From: Ruminococcus sp.
GTDB lineage: Bacteria; Bacillota; Clostridia; Oscillospirales; Acutalibacteraceae
Assembly (NCBI GenBank): GCA_017404665.1
Contig: JAFRBX010000030.1
Location: forward strand, 1 to 64,000
Direction: 5' to 3'
Length of the DNA: 64,000 bases
Shown here: positions 26,010 to 35,814 of the stretch, piece after piece
Position numbering within the stretch: position 1 is the stretch's first letter
How the letters are laid out: every line of letters starts with the position of its first letter
Position numbers and translations under genes: made by a program
The notes under the pieces: model-generated
The model's input: the letters and a program-made list of their open reading frames with translations, nothing else
Told to the model about the DNA's origin: nothing
Database searches by the model: none

Positions 26010-27971
26010 ATGGAACAGTTTAAGCTCGTATCTGAATATCAGCCCACGGGCGATCAGCCTGCCGCGATCCGGACGCTGGTGGACAGCATCAACGCGGGGC
26101 ACAGGGAACAGACGCTTCTGGGCGTTACCGGCTCCGGCAAGACCTTCACCATGGCAAATATCATCGCGCAGGTGAATAAGCCCACCCTTGTGCTGGCGCA
26201 CAACAAGACTCTCGCCGCGCAGCTCTGCTCCGAGTTCAAGGAGTTTTTCCCCGAGAACGCGGTGGAATATTTTGTATCCTACTATGATTATTACCAGCCT
26301 GAGGCATATATCCCTCAGAGCGATACCTATATCGAAAAGGATTCCGCGATCAACGACGAGATAGACAAGCTGCGCCACAGCGCGACCTTAGCGCTGTCCG
26401 AGCGCCGCGACGTGATCATCGTCGCCTCGGTATCCTGCATCTATTCGCTGGGCGATCCGATCGATTACCGCAATATGGTGATCTCCCTGCGCCCGGGGAT
26501 GGAGAAGAGCCGTGACGATCTGATCCGCAAGCTGATTGAGCTGCAGTATGAGCGCAACGACATCAACTTTGTGCGCGACAAATTCCGTGTGCGCGGCGAC
26601 ATCGTCGAGATATTCCCCGCTTCATCCTCCGACCGTGTGATCCGCGTCGAGTTCTTCGGCGACGAGATCGACCGCATCACCGAGATCAATCCGCTGACGG
26701 GCGAGCTGATCGCCACCCTGCGCCACGCTGCCGTCTATCCTGCGTCGCATTATATCGTCGACAGCGGCAAGATGACGCGCGCGCTTGCAGAGTTGGAGCG
26801 CGAGCTGCAGGAAAGGCTGAAATATTTCCGTGAAAACGGCAAGCTGCTCGAAGCCCAGCGCATCGAACAGCGTACCCATTATGATATTGAAATGCTGCAG
26901 GAGATCGGCATGTGTCCCGGTATCGAGAACTACTCGCGCGTGCTGTCCGGCAGAGCGCCCGGTTCGGCGCCGTTCACGCTGCTCGACTATTTTCCGAAGG
27001 ACTTTTTGCTCTTTGTGGACGAGAGCCACGTGACACTGCCGCAGGTGCGCGGTATGTACGGCGGCGACCATGCCCGCAAAAAGAGCCTGATCGATTACGG
27101 CTTCCGTCTGCCGAGCGCCTATGATAACCGTCCGCTTAACTTTGACGAATTCTATGAACGGCTGAATCAGGCGGTGTTTGTCAGCGCGACGCCCGGTGAT
27201 CTCGAGCTGGAGAAGAGCGCTGTGGTAGCGGAACAAATCATACGCCCCACGGGTCTGCTCGACCCCGAGATATCCGTCAGACCGACCGAGGGACAGCTCG
27301 ACGACCTGATCTCTGAGATCAACATCCGCACCGAAAAGAGTCAGCGCGTGCTGGTGACCACCCTCACCAAAAAGATGGCGGAGGATCTGACCGAGTACCT
27401 CGAAAGCATGGATATCAAGGTGCGCTATATGCACCACGACATCGATACCGTCAAGCGCATGGAGATCGTGCGCGACCTGCGGCTGGGTAAATTCGACGTG
27501 CTGGTCGGCATCAACCTGCTCAGAGAGGGCTTGGATATCCCCGAGGTGTCGCTGGTCGCGATCCTCGACGCGGATAAGGAAGGCTTCCTGAGATCGGAAC
27601 GATCCTTGATCCAGACGGTCGGACGCGCCGCACGCAACGCCGACGGTACCGTTATCATGTATGCCGACAGCGTGACCGAGTCGATGGAGAAGACCATCGT
27701 CGAGACCAACCGCCGCCGCTCCATCCAACAGCAATACAACGAAGAACACGGCATCACGCCGCAGACCATCATCAAGAAGGTCAACGACATCATCGAGATC
27801 TCCACCCATACCGATGAGGAGATGGAGCTCGTCGGCAGGCTTTCGCGCGAACAGCGAAACGAGATGATACGCAGCCTGACAAAAGAGATGCAGGCGGCGA
27901 GTAAGCTGCTCGAGTTCGAGCACGCGGCGTATCTCAGAGACCAGATCAAGAAGCTGAAGGGTTTGAAATAA
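26010..27971 (+). CDS. uvrB: Excinuclease ABC subunit B
   Basis: A 653-residue UvrB, full length. The Q-motif region ([13 protein letters not shown]), Walker A GVTGSGKT (about 39-46), the damage-probing beta-hairpin [12 protein letters not shown] (about 90-102), the DEAD-type box DESH, helicase motifs of the second domain ([19 protein letters not shown]) and the C-terminal UVR motif ([13 protein letters not shown]) are all visible. It loads at DNA damage with UvrA and recruits UvrC. Neither uvrA nor uvrC is in the window. Confidence 0.97.
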   Translation: MEQFKLVSEYQPTGDQPAAIRTLVDSINAGHREQTLLGVTGSGKTFTMANIIAQVNKPTLVLAHNKTLAAQLCSEFKEFFPENAVEYFVSYYDYYQPEAYIPQSDTYIEKDSAINDEIDKLRHSATLALSERRDVIIVASVSCIYSLGDPIDYRNMVISLRPGMEKSRDDLIRKLIELQYERNDINFVRDKFRVRGDIVEIFPASSSDRVIRVEFFGDEIDRITEINPLTGELIATLRHAAVYPASHYIVDSGKMTRALAELERELQERLKYFRENGKLLEAQRIEQRTHYDIEMLQEIGMCPGIENYSRVLSGRAPGSAPFTLLDYFPKDFLLFVDESHVTLPQVRGMYGGDHARKKSLIDYGFRLPSAYDNRPLNFDEFYERLNQAVFVSATPGDLELEKSAVVAEQIIRPTGLLDPEISVRPTEGQLDDLISEINIRTEKSQRVLVTTLTKKMAEDLTEYLESMDIKVRYMHHDIDTVKRMEIVRDLRLGKFDVLVGINLLREGLDIPEVSLVAILDADKEGFLRSERSLIQTVGRAARNADGTVIMYADSVTESMEKTIVETNRRRSIQQQYNEEHGITPQTIIKKVNDIIEISTHTDEEMELVGRLSREQRNEMIRSLTKEMQAASKLLEFEHAAYLRDQIKKLKGLK

Positions 27972-27983
27972 AATGGTACATTT

Positions 27984-28220
27984 CCACCGCCCCCTCTGAC
28001 GAGGGGGTTGGGGGAGAGATAATGCAACATGAATGTTACGATCCGTATTCTGACTCAAGCCGGCGCAGTATTATCATTACGCACGGTATTGAGTCAGGCG
28101 TTTGTTTGTCGCTGTTACGCTTCGTTATCTCTCCCTCAGTCAAAAATGGTATTTTTGACAGCTCCCTCGTCAGAGGGAGCCGAGTAAACCATCTACTCCC
28201 CTGTTGTGATAGGGGAAGGC
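27984..28220. repeat. Inverted-repeat element of the GCCCCCTCTGACGAGGGGG family, empty
   Basis: The left end carries GCCCCCTCTGACGAGGGGG then TTGGGGGAGAGATAA. The right end carries the inverse (TTATCTCTCCCTCA ... CTCCCTCGTCAGAGGGAG) interrupted by a short hairpin. Inside is TGACTCAA...TTGAGTCA. It is related to the cargo-bearing element at 30282-30839 and to 56660-56925. It fills the gap between uvrB and parE, and the 74-codon open frame here is not a gene. Confidence 0.75.
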
Positions 28221-28250
28221 TTTTGAAAAACAGAAACACAAGGTGAAATT

Positions 28251-30251
28251 ATGGCAAAAGCAAAGAAAAAGCCTCAGTATGTTGATGAGGATATAACCGT
28301 CTTAAAAGGCGCGGATCAGGTGCGCAAGCGCCCCGCGGTCATCTTCGGCTCCGACGGCATCGAGGGCTGTCAGCACAGCGTTTTTGAAATCCTCAGTAAT
28401 TCGATCGACGAGGCGCGCGAGGGCTACGGCAAGGAGATCGTCCTGACCGTGTACAACGACGGCTCGGTCGAGATCGAGGACCACGGACGCGGTATTCCTG
28501 TCGAGTACAACAAAAAGGAAGACAAATACAACTGGGAGCTGCTGTTCTGTACCCTGTATGCCGGCGGCAAATATGACAACGAGAACGGCGGCAACTACGA
28601 GTTTTCGTTGGGTCTGAACGGTCTGGGTCTGACCGCGACCCAGTTTGCTTCCGAATATATGGACGCCGAGATCAAGCGCGATCACAAAAAATACACCCTG
28701 CATTTTGAAAAGGGCGAGAACGTCGGCGGTCTGCAGAGCGCCGATTACAGCGGCAGAGATACCGGCTCCAAGATCCGCTGGAAGCCCGATCTCGACGTTT
28801 TTACCGAGATCAGGATGGAGCCCGCGTTCTTTACCGAAATGCTCCGCCGACAGGCGATCGTCAACCCGGGTGTCAAGTTCATCTTCCGCAAGCAGGCGGG
28901 GCGCTCCTTCGAGATCGAGGAATTCTACTATGAGAACGGCATCGCCGATCATGTCGCTGAGCTGATCGGAGAGAACGGCTTTACTACCGTTCAGAGCTGG
29001 AGCGGCGAGCGCATGTGCCGCGACCGCGACGACAAGGAAGAATACAAGTGCAAGATCAACGTCGCACTGGCGTTTTCCAACAAGATTGCCGTGACCGAAT
29101 ATTATCACAACTCCTCATGGCTGGAGCACGGCGGCTCGCCCGACAAGGCGGTGCGCAATGCCTTTGTCTACCAGATCGACAGCTATCTGAAAAGCAAAAG
29201 CATGTATAATAAGAACGAGAGCAAGATCAAGTACGACGATATAGCGGATTGTCTGGTAATCGTTATTTCCTCGTTCTCATCCGTCACCTCCTATGCCAAT
29301 CAAACCAAGCTCGCCATCACTAACAAGGGTATTCAAGACGGGATGACCGATTTCCTGCGTCATCAGCTCGAGGTCTATTTCATCGAGAATCCTCTCGAAG
29401 CGGACAAGATCGCGAATCAGGTGCTGGTCAACAAACGCTCGCGCGAAAGCGCCGAAAAGACCCGCGTCAACCTCAAAAAGAACCTTACCGCCAAGATCGA
29501 CATCACCGCCAAGATCGCGAAATTCACCGACTGCCGCTCTAAAAACGTCGACGAGCGCGAGCTGTTCATCGTGGAGGGCGATTCCGCGAAGGGCGCCTGC
29601 GTTCAGGCGCGCAACCCCGATTTTCAGGCAATCATGCCGATCCGCGGCAAGATCCTGAACTGCTTAAAGGTCGACTACGACCGCATCTTCAAGAGCGAGA
29701 TCATCACCGATCTGATCAAGATCCTCGGCTGCGGCGTGCAGATCGACACTGCAAAAACCAAGTCAAAGAAAAAGGATATCAACGCCTTCAACATCGACAA
29801 TCTGCGTTGGAACAAGGTCATCATCTGCACCGACGCCGACGTCGACGGCTTCCATATCCGCACGATGCTGCTGACGATGATCTACCGCCTGACGCCCGAT
29901 CTGATCAAAGAGGGCAAGGTCTATATCGCCGAATCCCCGCTGTATGAGATCACGACAAAGGATAAGGTCTATTTCGCCTATACCGAGGCGGAAAAGGAAA
30001 AATATCTTGACGAGATCGGCAGCGGCAAATTCACCATCCAGCGCTCCAAGGGTCTCGGTGAAAACGAGCCCGATATGATGAGCCTGACCACCATGAATCC
30101 CGCTACCCGCCGCCTGATCAAGGTCATGCCCGACGACGTAGAGCGCACGGCGTATATTTTCGATGTGCTCTTAGGCGACAACTTGCAGGGCAGAAAAGAC
30201 TATATCGTCGAATTCGGCGCGAATTATACCGATAATCTCGACGTGTCGTAA
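28251..30251 (+). CDS. parE: Type IIA topoisomerase subunit B (topoisomerase IV-like)
   Basis: A 666-residue ATPase subunit: GHKL motifs NSIDEAREG, EDHGRGIP and GLNGLGLTA in the first 140 residues, a transducer domain, then the TOPRIM motifs EGDSAKGACVQARN and DADVDGFHIR and the C-terminal PATRRLIKV. It is clearly related to GyrB/ParE but divergent. Pairing with the ParC-like gene 600 nt downstream makes topoisomerase IV the natural assignment. The two genes would normally be adjacent but are split here by a DUF559 cassette. Confidence 0.85.
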   Translation: MAKAKKKPQYVDEDITVLKGADQVRKRPAVIFGSDGIEGCQHSVFEILSNSIDEAREGYGKEIVLTVYNDGSVEIEDHGRGIPVEYNKKEDKYNWELLFCTLYAGGKYDNENGGNYEFSLGLNGLGLTATQFASEYMDAEIKRDHKKYTLHFEKGENVGGLQSADYSGRDTGSKIRWKPDLDVFTEIRMEPAFFTEMLRRQAIVNPGVKFIFRKQAGRSFEIEEFYYENGIADHVAELIGENGFTTVQSWSGERMCRDRDDKEEYKCKINVALAFSNKIAVTEYYHNSSWLEHGGSPDKAVRNAFVYQIDSYLKSKSMYNKNESKIKYDDIADCLVIVISSFSSVTSYANQTKLAITNKGIQDGMTDFLRHQLEVYFIENPLEADKIANQVLVNKRSRESAEKTRVNLKKNLTAKIDITAKIAKFTDCRSKNVDERELFIVEGDSAKGACVQARNPDFQAIMPIRGKILNCLKVDYDRIFKSEIITDLIKILGCGVQIDTAKTKSKKKDINAFNIDNLRWNKVIICTDADVDGFHIRTMLLTMIYRLTPDLIKEGKVYIAESPLYEITTKDKVYFAYTEAEKEKYLDEIGSGKFTIQRSKGLGENEPDMMSLTTMNPATRRLIKVMPDDVERTAYIFDVLLGDNLQGRKDYIVEFGANYTDNLDVS

Positions 30252-30281
30252 AAGCCTTCCCCGTGAACACAGAGCACTTTC

Positions 30282-30839
30282 AAACGCCCCCTCTGACGAG
30301 GGGGTTGGGGGAGAGATAACGTAACACGATAGTTATGAAGAGCACCTGACTCAATAGGGCGCTGTAAATACGAGGTGGATTATGAAGCCTTACCGTCAAA
30401 GTAATGTACCTTTAGCCGGTTATCTTCGCCAAAACATGACGAAATATGAGAAAAAGCTATGGTTTCAGTATTTGCGTAATTGTCCTGTTCGTTTTCAGCG
30501 ACACAAGCCTATCGGCAGATATATCGTTGACTTCTATTGTGCCAAAGCAAAGCTGGTGATCGAAATTGATGGTTCCGGACATTTTGAAGAAGCGCAAGAA
30601 GAGTATGACAAAAAACGTACGGCATATTTGAACCGAATGGGATTAAGTGAACTGCGCTATACAAATCTGCAGATTTCCAGAGTTTTTCGCGAAGTTTGCG
30701 AAGATATTTACAGACACATTGAGTTTGCAATAGAAGAAAGCAACACGAATAATAATGGAACGCCCGTCAATGGCAAAGAGGGGAATAAACGGTAACAGGC
30801 GTTATCTCTCCCCCCAACCCCCTCGTCAGAGGGGGCGTT
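30282..30839. repeat. Inverted-repeat cassette carrying a DUF559 nuclease gene
   Basis: Arms of about 40 bp (30282-30321 and 30800-30839) are inverted repeats with one base of difference: GCCCCCTCTGACGAGGGGG then TTGGGGGAGAGATAACG. Each arm also contains its own CCCCCTC/GAGGGGG hairpin. The only gene inside is the DUF559 protein. Related elements without a gene occur at 27984-28220 and 56660-56925. Confidence 0.85.
30382..30795 (+). CDS. DUF559 (Vsr-like) endonuclease-domain protein
   Basis: A 137-residue protein with the DUF559 pattern LRQNMTKYEKKLW, FQRHKPIGRYIVDFYC, KLVIEIDGSGH and later NRMGLSELRYTN. The D...E-x-D arrangement (IVDFYC, VIEIDG) is that of Vsr/PD-(D/E)xK-like nucleases. The start follows CGAGGTGG. 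It lies inside inverted repeats between parE and parC, and so is probably mobile cargo. It may cut target DNA or help the element move, which is inference. Confidence 0.85.
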   Translation: MKPYRQSNVPLAGYLRQNMTKYEKKLWFQYLRNCPVRFQRHKPIGRYIVDFYCAKAKLVIEIDGSGHFEEAQEEYDKKRTAYLNRMGLSELRYTNLQISRVFREVCEDIYRHIEFAIEESNTNNNGTPVNGKEGNKR

Positions 30840-30867
30840 GTAAAGCGTTTCTGTAAGGATTAATCAT

Positions 30868-33105
30868 ATGGCTAAGAAAAAACAACCGAAACAAAATATA
30901 AAACCGATCTCGAACGGCGTGATCGCCGGCGCCGGCGAGGTCGTGGAGCAGCGCATCGCCTCCACGATTGAAGAGAACTTCATGCCCTACGCGATGAGCG
31001 TCATCATGTCGCGCGCGATCCCCGAGATCGACGGCTTCAAGCCCTCGCACCGCAAGCTGCTGTACACCATGTACAACATGGGTCTGCTCAAGGGCGCGCG
31101 CACCAAAAGTGCGAACATCGTCGGCGCGACCATGAAGCTCAACCCCCACGGCGACAGCGCCATCTATGATACGATGGTGCGACTGAGCCGCGGCTATGAG
31201 GCGCTGCTGCACCCCTATGTCGACTCTAAGGGCAACTTCGGCAAGTTCTATTCCCGCGATATGGCGTGGGCGGCGTCCCGCTATACGGAAGCGAAGCTCG
31301 ATCCTATCTGCAACGAGCTGTTCAAGGATATCGACAAGGATACCGTCGATTTCGTTGATAACTACGACAATACTATGAAGGAGCCGACCCTCCTGCCCGC
31401 GTCCTACCCGTCGGTGCTGGTCAACGCCAACACCGGTATCGCGGTCGGTATGGCGTCTAACATCTGTTCCTTCAACCTGCGCGAGATCTGCGAGACGACC
31501 GCCGCGCTGATCCGCGATAAGGAGCACGATATCCTCTCGACCCTGCCCGCTCCCGACTTCTCCGGCGGAGCACAGATCATCTATAACGAAGAAGCCATCC
31601 GCGAGGTATACCGCACCGGACGCGGCTCCATCAGGGTGCGTTCCATCTACGCTTACGACAAAAAAGAGAACTGCATCGATATCACCCATATCCCGCCGAC
31701 GACGACTACCGAGGTCATTATCGAGCGAGTCATCGATCTCGTCAAGAACGGCAAGATCAAGGAGATTTCCGACATCCGTGACGAAACGGGCATCGACGGC
31801 TTGAAGATCACCATCGACCTCAAGCGCGGTACCGACCCCGACAAGCTGATGCAGAAGCTCTTCAAGCTGACCACCCTCGAGGATAACTTCTCCTGCAACT
31901 TTAATATCCTGATCGGCGGCGTACCGATGACGCTCGGGGTAGGGGAGATCCTCAGCGAGTGGATCGCGTTCCGCATCGAATGCATCCGCCGCCGCACCTT
32001 TTTCGATCTCAACAAAAAGAAGGACAAGCTCCACCTGCTTGAGGGTTTGCAGCTGATTCTGCTGGATATCGACAAGGCGATCCGCATCATCCGCGAGACC
32101 GAGGAAGAGGCGGAGGTCATCCCCAACCTGATGATCGGCTTCGGCATCGACAAGATACAGGCGGAGTATGTAGCGGAGATCAAGCTCCGTCACCTCAACC
32201 GCGAATACATCTTAAAGCGTACCGCTGAGATCGAACAGCTCAAAAAGGATATCGCCGATCTGGAGGCGATCCTCAATTCCAAAGCCCGCGTTAAGACTAT
32301 CATCGTCAAAGAGCTCAAGGAGGTTGCCGACAAGTACGGCAAGGAAAGACTGTGTCCGCTGCTGCATGTCGACGATATCCCCGCCGACGTCAATCTCGAT
32401 GAAGAGATCCCCGATTATCCCGTCCACCTGTTCTTTACCAAGGAAGGCTATTTCAAGAAGATCACGCCCCAGAGCCTTCGCATGAGCGGCGAGCAAAAGC
32501 TCAAGGACGACGACGAGATCGTCTATACCACCGAGACCACCAACAACACCGATCTGCTGTTCTTCACCGACCGCTGTCAGGTGTACAAAACAAAGGTCAG
32601 CGAGATCGCCGATACCAAGGCGAGCGCCTTCGGCGAGTATATCCCCGCGAGACTCGGCATGGACGAGGGAGAAAAGGCGGTCTTTGTCCTCAAAACCAAG
32701 GATTACAGCGGTTATCTGCTCTTTGCTTTCGAGAACGGCAAGGTCGCCAAGGTGCCGCTGAACGCCTATGAGACCAAGACCAACCGCAAAAAGCTGATCA
32801 ACGCCTATTCCGACAAAGCTCCGCTGGCGGGTATCGACTTTACCAAGACCGACCGCGAGTTTCTCTTGACCTCGTCCGCGGGACGCATGCTGCTCTTCCA
32901 CAGCGGCGCTATCGCCCCAAAGGCCACCAAGAACACGCAGGGCGTTGCGGTCATGAAGCTGAGAAAGGGTCACCGCGTGATGAAGATCGAGCCGTATGAA
33001 GAAGGTAGGTTCTCTAAGCCCTCGCGCTATCGCACCCGTACCCTCCCCGCCGCGGGAGCGCTGCCCTCTCAGGATGACGAAGCCCAGCAGCTTTCGATCA
33101 TTTAG
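30868..33105 (+). CDS. parC: Type IIA topoisomerase subunit A (topoisomerase IV-like)
   Basis: A 745-residue breakage-reunion subunit. SVIMSRAIPEIDGFKPSHRK near residue 50, the quinolone-region HGDSAIYDTMVRL and the catalytic tyrosine in AASRYTEAKL (about residue 135) are all present, followed by the coiled-coil gate and beta-pinwheel repeats. It partners the ParE-like protein. The start follows a TAAGGATTA SD immediately after the right arm of the DUF559 cassette. Confidence 0.88.
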   Translation: MAKKKQPKQNIKPISNGVIAGAGEVVEQRIASTIEENFMPYAMSVIMSRAIPEIDGFKPSHRKLLYTMYNMGLLKGARTKSANIVGATMKLNPHGDSAIYDTMVRLSRGYEALLHPYVDSKGNFGKFYSRDMAWAASRYTEAKLDPICNELFKDIDKDTVDFVDNYDNTMKEPTLLPASYPSVLVNANTGIAVGMASNICSFNLREICETTAALIRDKEHDILSTLPAPDFSGGAQIIYNEEAIREVYRTGRGSIRVRSIYAYDKKENCIDITHIPPTTTTEVIIERVIDLVKNGKIKEISDIRDETGIDGLKITIDLKRGTDPDKLMQKLFKLTTLEDNFSCNFNILIGGVPMTLGVGEILSEWIAFRIECIRRRTFFDLNKKKDKLHLLEGLQLILLDIDKAIRIIRETEEEAEVIPNLMIGFGIDKIQAEYVAEIKLRHLNREYILKRTAEIEQLKKDIADLEAILNSKARVKTIIVKELKEVADKYGKERLCPLLHVDDIPADVNLDEEIPDYPVHLFFTKEGYFKKITPQSLRMSGEQKLKDDDEIVYTTETTNNTDLLFFTDRCQVYKTKVSEIADTKASAFGEYIPARLGMDEGEKAVFVLKTKDYSGYLLFAFENGKVAKVPLNAYETKTNRKKLINAYSDKAPLAGIDFTKTDREFLLTSSAGRMLLFHSGAIAPKATKNTQGVAVMKLRKGHRVMKIEPYEEGRFSKPSRYRTRTLPAAGALPSQDDEAQQLSII

Positions 33106-33172
33106 TGGCTAGTGGTTAGTGGTTAGATTTCAAGCGACAATTGACTATTTTTGAGTTTTGGTAAAAAAATGC

Positions 33173-33201
33173 TTGCAATCCTGTTATTCTTATGATACAA
33201 T
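33173..33201 (+). promoter_or_regulatory. Promoter of secG
   Basis: TTGCAA at 33173-33178, a 17-nt spacer and TACAAT at 33196-33201, 44 nt before the ATG. Confidence 0.75.
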
Positions 33202-33245
33202 TATCTTTGCATTTGAGTAATCTGCTTTTGAAAGGAAGATAAAAT

Positions 33246-33569
33246 ATGTCTGCTGTTGAAATTATCTTGGGAGCGCTGCTGCTGATCGCGTCCGTTGTTT
33301 TGATCGTTGTTATCATTCTTCAGGAAGGTAACCAGCAGGGCATCGGCGTTGTTTCCGGCGGCGCCGACACCTTCTTCTCCAAGAACAAGGCGCGTTCCTA
33401 TGACGCGTTCCTTTCCCGCGCTACCAAGTGGTTCGCGATCGGCTTTGTCGTAGTCGTACTGGCGCTGAATATCATCGCTTACTTTGCGAAGCCCGTCGAT
33501 ACGGATACCGATACCGCCGACGATACCTCTATCAGTGAGGTCGTTGACGCTACTGCCGACGAGGCGTAA
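33246..33569 (+). CDS. secG: Preprotein translocase subunit SecG
   Basis: A 107-residue protein with two membrane segments (about 4-25 and 58-80) and between them the SecG signature LQEGNQQGIGVVSGGADTFF. It assists SecYE. The C-terminal tail is unusually acidic (DTDTDTADD). AAGGAAG precedes the ATG, and the gene has its own promoter and terminator. Confidence 0.95.
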   Translation: MSAVEIILGALLLIASVVLIVVIILQEGNQQGIGVVSGGADTFFSKNKARSYDAFLSRATKWFAIGFVVVVLALNIIAYFAKPVDTDTDTADDTSISEVVDATADEA

Positions 33570-33595
33570 TAGTTTCAGACAAACCAACATAAAAT

Positions 33596-33628
33596 AGACT
33601 ATCGGAGCTTTTCCGGTAGTCTTTTTTG
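33596..33628 (+). terminator. Intrinsic terminator after secG
   Basis: An 11-bp stem (AGACTATCGGA against TCCGGTAGTCT, one G-U pair) with a GCTT loop followed by TTTTTTG. Confidence 0.93.
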
Positions 33629-33656
33629 TTTTTCTCAATTGATCATAGGAGTACAT

Positions 33657-33908
33657 ATGCTGAATGTATTTATTGTGACCGTATCCACATTTTTAGTCTT
33701 TTCCTTTATCCACTACGCCGCAAAAAAGAAAAAGCCCTTCAAAAGGGCTTTTCTGTCTATGCTGTTGGGGGTGGCGACGCTCTGCGCCGTCGATCTTTTT
33801 GCGGGGCTGACCGGCGTCTATATCCCCGTCACGCGCCTGACGCTGCTGACCTCCCTCGCCGGCGGCGTCCCCGGCGTCGCGCTGCTGGTATTGCTTTCGG
33901 CGTTTTAG
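33657..33908 (+). CDS. BofA-family pro-sigma-K processing inhibitor-like protein
   Basis: An 83-residue membrane protein with two or three hydrophobic segments and a C-terminus (YIPVTRLTLLTSLAGGVPGV) that matches the BofA family. BofA holds the SpoIVFB protease inactive in the mother cell of sporulating cells until SpoIVB signals. ATG 33657 follows TAGGAG. It lies 3 kb from spoIVB, on the other strand. The short length and weak sequence conservation keep the call moderate. Confidence 0.7.
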   Translation: MLNVFIVTVSTFLVFSFIHYAAKKKKPFKRAFLSMLLGVATLCAVDLFAGLTGVYIPVTRLTLLTSLAGGVPGVALLVLLSAF

Positions 33909-33916
33909 TATTAATC

Positions 33917-34047
33917 AATCGGGTGCGGGTGTCCCGCCTGAATCAACTAACCACTCGACACTAATCACTATTCACTCAAAATGGGTGCGGGTGTCCCGCC
34001 TGAATCAACTAACCACTCGACACTAATCACTATTCACTGATTACTCA
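33917..34047. repeat. Tandem duplication of a GGGTGCGGG/TCCCGCC element
   Basis: Two identical 56-bp copies (33921-33976 and 33983-34038) each hold GGGTGCGGGTGTCCCGCC followed by a run of CTAACCACTCGACACTAATCACTATTCAC type heptamers. The core matches, inverted, the ends of the elements at 4073 and 60563. Confidence 0.85.
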
Positions 34048-34644
34048 CTATATCACCGATCCCAGTTCGTCGAGAAGCTCCGATACGGCGCGCTTGTTGC
34101 GCGTGAGCATGGCGATCATCACGGAATAAAACATATCGGGATTCTTATAAAAATTCTTGCGGAAGATCCTCGCCTGCTGCTTGTCGGGGACATACAGCGA
34201 GAATTTGAGCAGCTCCATATCGTCGCCCGAGATACGGCAGGTGACGGTGTAGCCGTTGTCGCATTTTTCGATGGTGACCTTGTTCTCGCTCTCGAGCTGT
34301 TCGCGCTTGAGCAGGCTCAGCGCGCATTCCACGGCGCGTTCTCTGACAGTCGGCGGCAGGGTATCCTCCAGCTGCGTCGCGATCAGATCGCCGTCCTCAG
34401 TATTGCAGAACCTCTTTTTTTCTTCGTCTGCAGGCTTGATATTGCCGTTGCGCAGCAGATCGTCAAAGCACGCGCTGGTTTCAAAATAATTTGCCAAGCC
34501 CTTTTCCATCAGGGCGTTGACCACAGCGTCCTTTGTCATCGGCATACCCACCGATTTGAACAGATAGCAAATCAGGGTTCGGATTTCGGTTTTGGAGCGC
34601 ATCCCGCCTAAAGAAATGCCCTCGTCAAAGGTATCAAACGCCAT
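34048..34644 (-). CDS. DUF4364 family protein
   Basis: A 198-residue protein. The first half resembles a winged-helix fold (KTEIRTLICYLFKSVGMPMTKDAVVNAL), as in the DUF4364 family, followed by a domain rich in charged helices and strands. Members are widespread in Clostridia, and their function is unknown to me. A DNA-binding role is suggested by the N-terminal helices. It lies downstream of spo0A on the same strand, but a terminator separates them. Confidence 0.75.
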   Translation of the reverse strand: MAFDTFDEGISLGGMRSKTEIRTLICYLFKSVGMPMTKDAVVNALMEKGLANYFETSACFDDLLRNGNIKPADEEKKRFCNTEDGDLIATQLEDTLPPTVRERAVECALSLLKREQLESENKVTIEKCDNGYTVTCRISGDDMELLKFSLYVPDKQQARIFRKNFYKNPDMFYSVMIAMLTRNKRAVSELLDELGSVI

Positions 34645-34916
34645 TCAAACACCGCCTTAATGATAGTGACCAGTGGTTAGTGGTCAGTGATTAGTATAAA
34701 GCAAAGCAGAATACTTCTGTTCTTCATTATACCATCCTTTTCCGATCGCTGTCAATAAGAAAGAGCTGCCGCGGTATGATTCCGTGACAGCTCTGTTTTA
34801 TTCTGATTTAATCTTCTGAAACAATTCTTCGAATAAACCCTCAGAATAACAAAGCGTATTCGGTTGAAATAGGTGTACGTGGATTGATAATGATAGGAAA
34901 AAAACAAGCGCGCTTG
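34645..34916. other. Gap with gttagtgg heptamers and a hairpin
   Basis: Contains a short array of AGTGGTTAGTGGTCAGTGATTAGT-type heptamers (about 34670-34697) and a 13-bp hairpin (34762-34794, AGAGCTG...CAGCTCT) with T-rich flanks on both sides. No gene is visible. Confidence 0.6.
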
Positions 34917-34917
34917 T
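34898..34917 (-). terminator. spo0A terminator
   Basis: On the minus strand the palindrome ACAAGCGCGCTTGT directly follows the stop codon of spo0A and is followed by seven T. Confidence 0.8.
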
Positions 34918-35696
34918 CAGCCTGCGTTTCGCATCTGCAGTCTGAGCTTATCCGAGATCATCGCGATGAACTCGCTGTTGGTGGGCTTGCCGCGGCTGCC
35001 TTGAATCGTGTAGCCGAAGTAGCCGTTGAGCACCTCCACATCGCCGCGGTCCCACGCGACCTCGATCGCGTGACGGATAGCGCGTTCCACTCTCGATGAC
35101 GTCGTTTCATATTTTTTAGCTACGGTGGGGTAGAGCTGCTTGGTCACGGCGTTGATGATCTCAGGCTTCTCGATGGACAGGATGATCGAGTCACGCAGAT
35201 AATGGTAGCCTTTGATATGCGCGGGGACTCCTATCTGGTGCAGGATCTCCGTTACCCGCAGCTCCAGACTGCCGCTGTCAAAGCCGCTTTGACGGATGCC
35301 GCCTTTGGATCGCTGATTGCGGTGCTTTGACAGACGAACGATGTTTTCCGCCAGATCGCCGAGGTTAAAGGGCTTGAGGACAAAATAGGTCGCGCCCGCG
35401 CTCATCACCTCGCGCTCCAGTACGGGACTGTCAAAGCTCGAATACACCACGAACATCGGCAGCTTCTCCGGCTTTTTCTTGCGGATCGCCCGCATCACGC
35501 CGATGCTGTCGATATGGGTCATGAAAAGATCCATGATGACCACGTCGGGACAGTCGCTCTGCACGCGCTCGATAATTTCTTCGCCGTCCTTCATACAAAA
35601 ATTGACGGCAAAGCCGTATTGCGCTAAGGTTTCTTTGGTTTCATTCATATTGTCAGCAGGCTCTTGCGTCATCAAGAGTTTCATTCTTTCTGTCAT
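34917..35696 (-). CDS. spo0A: Sporulation master regulator Spo0A
   Basis: A 259-residue response regulator: a receiver domain with DVVIMDLFM (phospho-acceptor Asp) and VLKPF, a Gly/Ser linker, and the Spo0A C-terminal DNA-binding domain, including [36 protein letters not shown] and [20 protein letters not shown] 35696 with AGGAG was chosen, since the longer frame from TTG 35837 adds sequence foreign to the family. The order spoIVB then spo0A on one strand is the usual one in Firmicutes. A TGTCGAA 0A box upstream suggests autoregulation. Confidence 0.97.
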   Translation of the reverse strand: MTERMKLLMTQEPADNMNETKETLAQYGFAVNFCMKDGEEIIERVQSDCPDVVIMDLFMTHIDSIGVMRAIRKKKPEKLPMFVVYSSFDSPVLEREVMSAGATYFVLKPFNLGDLAENIVRLSKHRNQRSKGGIRQSGFDSGSLELRVTEILHQIGVPAHIKGYHYLRDSIILSIEKPEIINAVTKQLYPTVAKKYETTSSRVERAIRHAIEVAWDRGDVEVLNGYFGYTIQGSRGKPTNSEFIAMISDKLRLQMRNAG

Positions 35697-35787
35697 TTCT
35701 ACATCTCCTGTTTTTTCAGTGTAACTATACTTTACCATAAATTGGTAAATTTGGCAAGAGAAAACATAAAAATTTTTGAAAGAAATA

Positions 35788-35794
35788 TTCGACA
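35788..35794 (-). promoter_or_regulatory. 0A box upstream of spo0A
   Basis: TGTCGAA on the minus strand, within TTTGTCGAATA, exactly matches the Spo0A binding core and lies 92 nt before the spo0A start. Confidence 0.6.
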
Positions 35795-35814
35795 AATTTC
35801 GCGGAATAATAAAA

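Noticed and set aside
26622..28058. Long antisense open frame (478 codons) opposite uvrB
   Set aside because: It mirrors a clear, complete uvrB, its composition is typical of reverse-frame translation, and it runs into repeat DNA.
33626..33964. 112-codon frame overlapping the BofA-family gene
   Set aside because: It is in another frame, lacks an SD and ends within a repeat; the membrane-protein frame at 33657 fits a known family.
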